Below are positions 60,728 to 63,519 of a stretch of 63,519 nt of DNA, piece after piece. The position numbers were made by a program, and so were the translations under genes. The stretch is from assembly GCA_029547265.1 (NCBI GenBank), contig JAKPPP010000183.1, positions 1 to 63,519 on the forward strand, given 5' to 3'. The DNA comes from Bacteroidota bacterium (GTDB lineage Bacteria > Bacteroidota > Bacteroidia > AKYH767-A > OLB10). The number at the start of each line of letters is the position of its first letter. Within the stretch, counting starts at the first letter, position 1. The notes beneath the pieces are model-generated. The model saw only the letters and a list, made by a program, of their open reading frames with translations. It searched no databases and was not told the DNA's origin.

Positions 60728-62536
60728 TCAATCCAAAGCAACTAAGGATACTACAGATGATTCATCACCCGATCTTATTACAAGTTGGTATATTCCTGCA
60801 GGTAATTTTCCGATTTCAAGATCATTATTTTCATCAATATTAAAATCAAACTTAATTGATCGACCGGCAATATCGAATAATTGCGTAGTAATTTCACTTG
60901 CTGAAATTTCATTCAAAGAAATTTTAAATCCTGTAGAAGAAGGATTCGGATAAGCATATAATTGGCTTGAGCTACTCAGCATTTCTTCACTTCTACAAGG
61001 AACAGTTACGTTGATACTATTCGACAATTTCGAACATCCATTTACATTAGTTACCAGGCAACGATAATATCCTGCAGTAGATGCTAAATACTGATTCGTA
61101 TTCGCCGAAGCAAGAGCTACACCATTCTTCTTCCATTGATAACTTAATCCGCTAGTTGAAGGACCTTGCAGTATAACACTTCCACCCTGACAAAAACTTG
61201 TACTGCCCAAAGCAGAAATTGACGCAGTAGGTAATGAATTAACCAAAATCTTCTTCACGCTCGAAGTACGATGACAACCGTGACTATTGGTAACTTCCAA
61301 TCTGTAATTCCCCGCTGTTTTTGCTGTATAATTCAGTGAATTCGCTCCCGGAATTGCAATTTGATTTTTTGTCCACTGATAACTTAACGTACTACCTGAA
61401 TTTCCGGTCAACAGTACCGAATCGCCTGAACAAAAAGTTGTAGACCCTTGAGTACTTATTTTAGCTGAAGGATTACTATAACGAGTAATCACCTGATTGG
61501 CACTTGTAGCAGAACAAGTGCCACCATTAGTTACAAAAACACTGTAATCACCAGCCGACAATACATTTAAGTCTTTAGATGTTTTACCCGGAATATCTAC
61601 ACCTGATTCCTTCCACTGATAATGCATTCCAGTATTTGGTGAAACAGCACTTAATTTCACACTATCACCGGCACAAAAAGCATTAGCAGTAGATTGAACA
61701 CTTACACTCGTTGTACTTCCGGTAGACCAAATTGTATCTAGAGGAGTAGTCCGATAGGAGCATGCATTACTGACATCACATCTATATACTCTATATCCTT
61801 GCGCACCACTCGTGGAAGTATAAGAATTATCAGGGGAATTTGCATTCAGAATGAAATATCCATTATTAAGCATTGTAACCCATGTGTACGTAGCACCGAA
61901 AAATGATGGAAGCGATAATGTAAATTGAGTACCTGAGCATAGTGTATCACCAACAGATGAAGTTAGTGCTAATGTAGATGGTAATGTCTGCAATACATAT
62001 GGAATATTTAGTCCATATGTATTAGTATCTGCTCCACAAGTATTACCAACCCAGCAATTATAAAACCCTCCTATAGTCGCATAATAATTCGGCAATGTGG
62101 CTCCCGGGATAATTTGCCCGTTTCTTGTCCATTGATAACTGCTAAATGCAATAGTGGAAGTATTTACATGCAGCTCAATATGATCACATTTATATCTATA
62201 ATCTTGAGAATCCCAGACAAATTCTCCAACCCAAGTTTGTCGGATCATTACTGTATTAGTTGTTGAAGACCCGCTTGAGTCCGTAACAATACAATAATAA
62301 TACCCAGTTCGAACAGCTGAAAAATAGTTCCCTGTAACAGAAGTTAAGTGATTCAAATGCCCATACACATCTTCAAAATACCAATCATAACTAATGGCAT
62401 TTGCAGGCATAGCATATAAATTTAAGGAGGGATTAGCAAAACAAAGGTCAGTACTTCCAGTATATGTGATATACGCTGCTTTAGAGAAATTACTATAAAG
62501 CAAACAAAGCATTACGAACGTAAGTTTTTTTAGCAT
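60728..62536 (-). CDS. T9SS-secreted protein with Ig-like repeats
   Basis: 602 aa from ATG 62536 (MLKKLTFVMLCLLYSNFSKA signal peptide, then AYITY). The body is Ig-like/PKD-like beta-sandwich repeats of about 75-80 aa; the last three are clearest, each with FC(A/S/Q)G(D/G)SV, SYQWKK/TKN and Y(R/S)CLVTN.(H/N)GC motifs (about residues 275-525). The C-terminal type A sorting domain (LYAYPNPSSTGFKISLNEIS ... LPAGIYQLVIRS) directs type IX secretion and surface anchoring. A promoter-like pair, TTTG (62587-62584) and TACCTTTA (62561-62554), precedes it. Probably a cell-surface adhesive or structural protein. Confidence 0.85.
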   Translation of the reverse strand: MLKKLTFVMLCLLYSNFSKAAYITYTGSTDLCFANPSLNLYAMPANAISYDWYFEDVYGHLNHLTSVTGNYFSAVRTGYYYCIVTDSSGSSTTNTVMIRQTWVGEFVWDSQDYRYKCDHIELHVNTSTIAFSSYQWTRNGQIIPGATLPNYYATIGGFYNCWVGNTCGADTNTYGLNIPYVLQTLPSTLALTSSVGDTLCSGTQFTLSLPSFFGATYTWVTMLNNGYFILNANSPDNSYTSTSGAQGYRVYRCDVSNACSYRTTPLDTIWSTGSTTSVSVQSTANAFCAGDSVKLSAVSPNTGMHYQWKESGVDIPGKTSKDLNVLSAGDYSVFVTNGGTCSATSANQVITRYSNPSAKISTQGSTTFCSGDSVLLTGNSGSTLSYQWTKNQIAIPGANSLNYTAKTAGNYRLEVTNSHGCHRTSSVKKILVNSLPTASISALGSTSFCQGGSVILQGPSTSGLSYQWKKNGVALASANTNQYLASTAGYYRCLVTNVNGCSKLSNSINVTVPCRSEEMLSSSSQLYAYPNPSSTGFKISLNEISASEITTQLFDIAGRSIKFDFNIDENNDLEIGKLPAGIYQLVIRSGDESSVVSLVALD

Positions 62537-62553
62537 AGGATTAATATTTATAA

Positions 62554-62587
62554 TAAAGGTAAAAATATTTTCCAATTAAAAAGCAAA
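62554..62587 (-). promoter_or_regulatory. candidate promoter of the Ig-repeat gene
   Basis: On the minus strand TTTG (62587-62584), a 22-nt spacer, and TACCTTTA (62561-62554), one mismatch from TAnnTTTG, 18 nt before ATG 62536. Confidence 0.4.
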
Positions 62588-62604
62588 TGTTAAAAAATAT
62601 TACT

Positions 62605-63519
62605 TTACATATCCGCAAGCTCCTTTGCAAACGAATTCAAATCGATTCCATCGAAGTTACCGGAACTCATTAAGAGCAAGACAGCTTTATCGTACACCTG
62701 GTCCCTCAAATAATTTACAACATCGGAGGATTCATTCATTACAATCAAATCCTTTCGACCAAAAGCTTCTTTCACTTGATCAGGTGTTATCGGAGCTAAT
62801 TTTTTATGAGCTATGGTATGAGGATTATAGTACACCAAAGCAACATCGGGATTATTCATTGAATTAGCATACTCCGCAAGAAAATCAGAATTCAAACTGC
62901 TAAAAGTATGTAGTTCCATGCACGCAATCACGCGGCGATTTGCATATTGAGCTTTAACCGCTTCGGTAGTGGCCTTTAACTTAGATGGAGAATGAGCAAA
63001 ATCTTTAAATACAATCAATTTAGGAGATTCAGCGATCTTCTCTAAACGTCGAGCAGCACCTTTAAACGATGAAATGGCATTGTAGAATTCCGCATCAGTA
63101 ATTCCTACTTGATTGCATACCAGTCGAGCGCCCGTTAGGTTCATCAAATTATGATCTCCGAAAATTTGTAATGGCACCTCTCCTATTTCGGTTTTCAGGT
63201 AGGTAATACCATCACGAATTTCATTGGCAGGAATACCGTATCCCAACTTCTTAACTCCTTCAACCGCATCATTGCTTACACTTCTTACCCATTCATCTTC
63301 TTGGCAATAAATAAGTGCTCCCGAAGCCGGAATTTGGCGTACAAAAATCCTGAATTGCTCAACGTAATTCTCGAATGTCGGGAATACATTGATATGATCC
63401 CATGCAATACCGCTCAGCAATGCTATATCGGGCTTATAGAGATGGAATTTCGGGCGACGATCTATGGGCGACGATAAATACTCATCACCCTCTAAAACCA
63501 TTATTGGGGCATCTGCAGT
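62605..63519 (-). CDS. mpl: UDP-N-acetylmuramate--tripeptide ligase (murein peptide ligase), C-terminal part
   Basis: At least 304 codons; the frame stays open through the window edge (TADAPIMVLEGDEYLSSPID), so the N-terminal part lies outside. The central Mur-ligase motif PIMVLEGDEY with the following GIAWDHINVFPTFENYVEQF and GDHNLMNLTGARLVCNQVGI is clear, and the C-terminal domain has VFKDFAHSPSKLKATTEAVK and LLLMSSGNFDGID. Mpl reattaches recycled L-Ala-D-Glu-mDAP to UDP-MurNAc in the cytoplasm. MurC is the alternative, but the SGNFDGI end and the FAHSPSK segment fit Mpl better. Confidence 0.85.
   Translation of the reverse strand, partial: TADAPIMVLEGDEYLSSPIDRRPKFHLYKPDIALLSGIAWDHINVFPTFENYVEQFRIFVRQIPASGALIYCQEDEWVRSVSNDAVEGVKKLGYGIPANEIRDGITYLKTEIGEVPLQIFGDHNLMNLTGARLVCNQVGITDAEFYNAISSFKGAARRLEKIAESPKLIVFKDFAHSPSKLKATTEAVKAQYANRRVIACMELHTFSSLNSDFLAEYANSMNNPDVALVYYNPHTIAHKKLAPITPDQVKEAFGRKDLIVMNESSDVVNYLRDQVYDKAVLLLMSSGNFDGIDLNSFAKELADM

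Overview
The window is AT-rich bacterial chromosome from a member of the Bacteroidota, probably a free-living aerobe. The evidence is: two secreted proteins ending in type A C-terminal sorting domains of the type IX secretion system (T9SS); many upstream regions with the Bacteroidota -7 box TAnnTTTG and almost no Shine-Dalgarno sequences; a long N-terminal insertion in Rho; a tRNA gene without encoded CCA; and family-typical genes (DUF4293, BatD/BatE, RibBA fusion). Species cannot be named from this sequence. Two oxygen-dependent aromatic pathways (phenylacetyl-CoA epoxidation and homogentisate cleavage) point to aerobic life.

Layout. 1-5182 (minus strand): the phenylacetate operon paaABCD, paaG and paaH, a DNA-repair methyltransferase (ogt), and the start of paaI at the window edge. 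5398-28867 (plus strand): one compact run of 19 genes for an exported polysaccharide: Wza- and Wzc-type export proteins, Wzx flippase, Wzy-like polymerase, four GT4-type glycosyltransferases, two methyltransferases, an asparagine-synthase-like amidotransferase, a two-domain oxidoreductase, deacetylase, acyltransferase and DUF354 genes, plus poorly known genes including two nucleotidyltransferase-like proteins. No priming sugar-phosphate transferase or sugar-nucleotide synthesis gene is present, so those must lie elsewhere. 28871-32780 (minus): cysteine desulfurase, phosphoglucosamine/phosphomannomutase and RibBA. 33134-33386: an intergenic cluster of four hairpins sharing the loop CCGTAA but with different, compensating stems; this is the least explained structure in the window. 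33391-35678: divergent fumarylacetoacetate hydrolase and homogentisate dioxygenase with overlapping promoters.

35931-42860: a giant T9SS surface protein built from about 0.9 kb repeats and a secreted beta-helix protein. 42870-48345: small membrane protein, tRNA-Ala(GGC), a dihydroorotase homologue lacking metal ligands, a BatA/VWA membrane protein, and PhoH. 48410-49914: small lipoproteins. 50264-54747: an LTA-synthase-like sulfatase next to a diacylglycerol kinase, a TPMT-like methyltransferase, an NlpC/P60 hydrolase and a PyrR-like phosphoribosyltransferase. 54831-57472: batD-batE. 57590-60596: YfcE phosphodiesterase, DUF4293 protein, and rho with a structured leader. 60728-63519 (minus): a second T9SS protein with Ig-like repeats and the C-terminal part of the murein-peptide ligase Mpl.

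Functional links: the paa and homogentisate genes feed aromatic compounds to central metabolism; the polysaccharide operon makes and exports a decorated polymer; the sulfatase/lipid kinase pair may form a phosphoglycerol-transfer and diacylglycerol-recycling unit. All family calls are from reading the translations; no database search was run.
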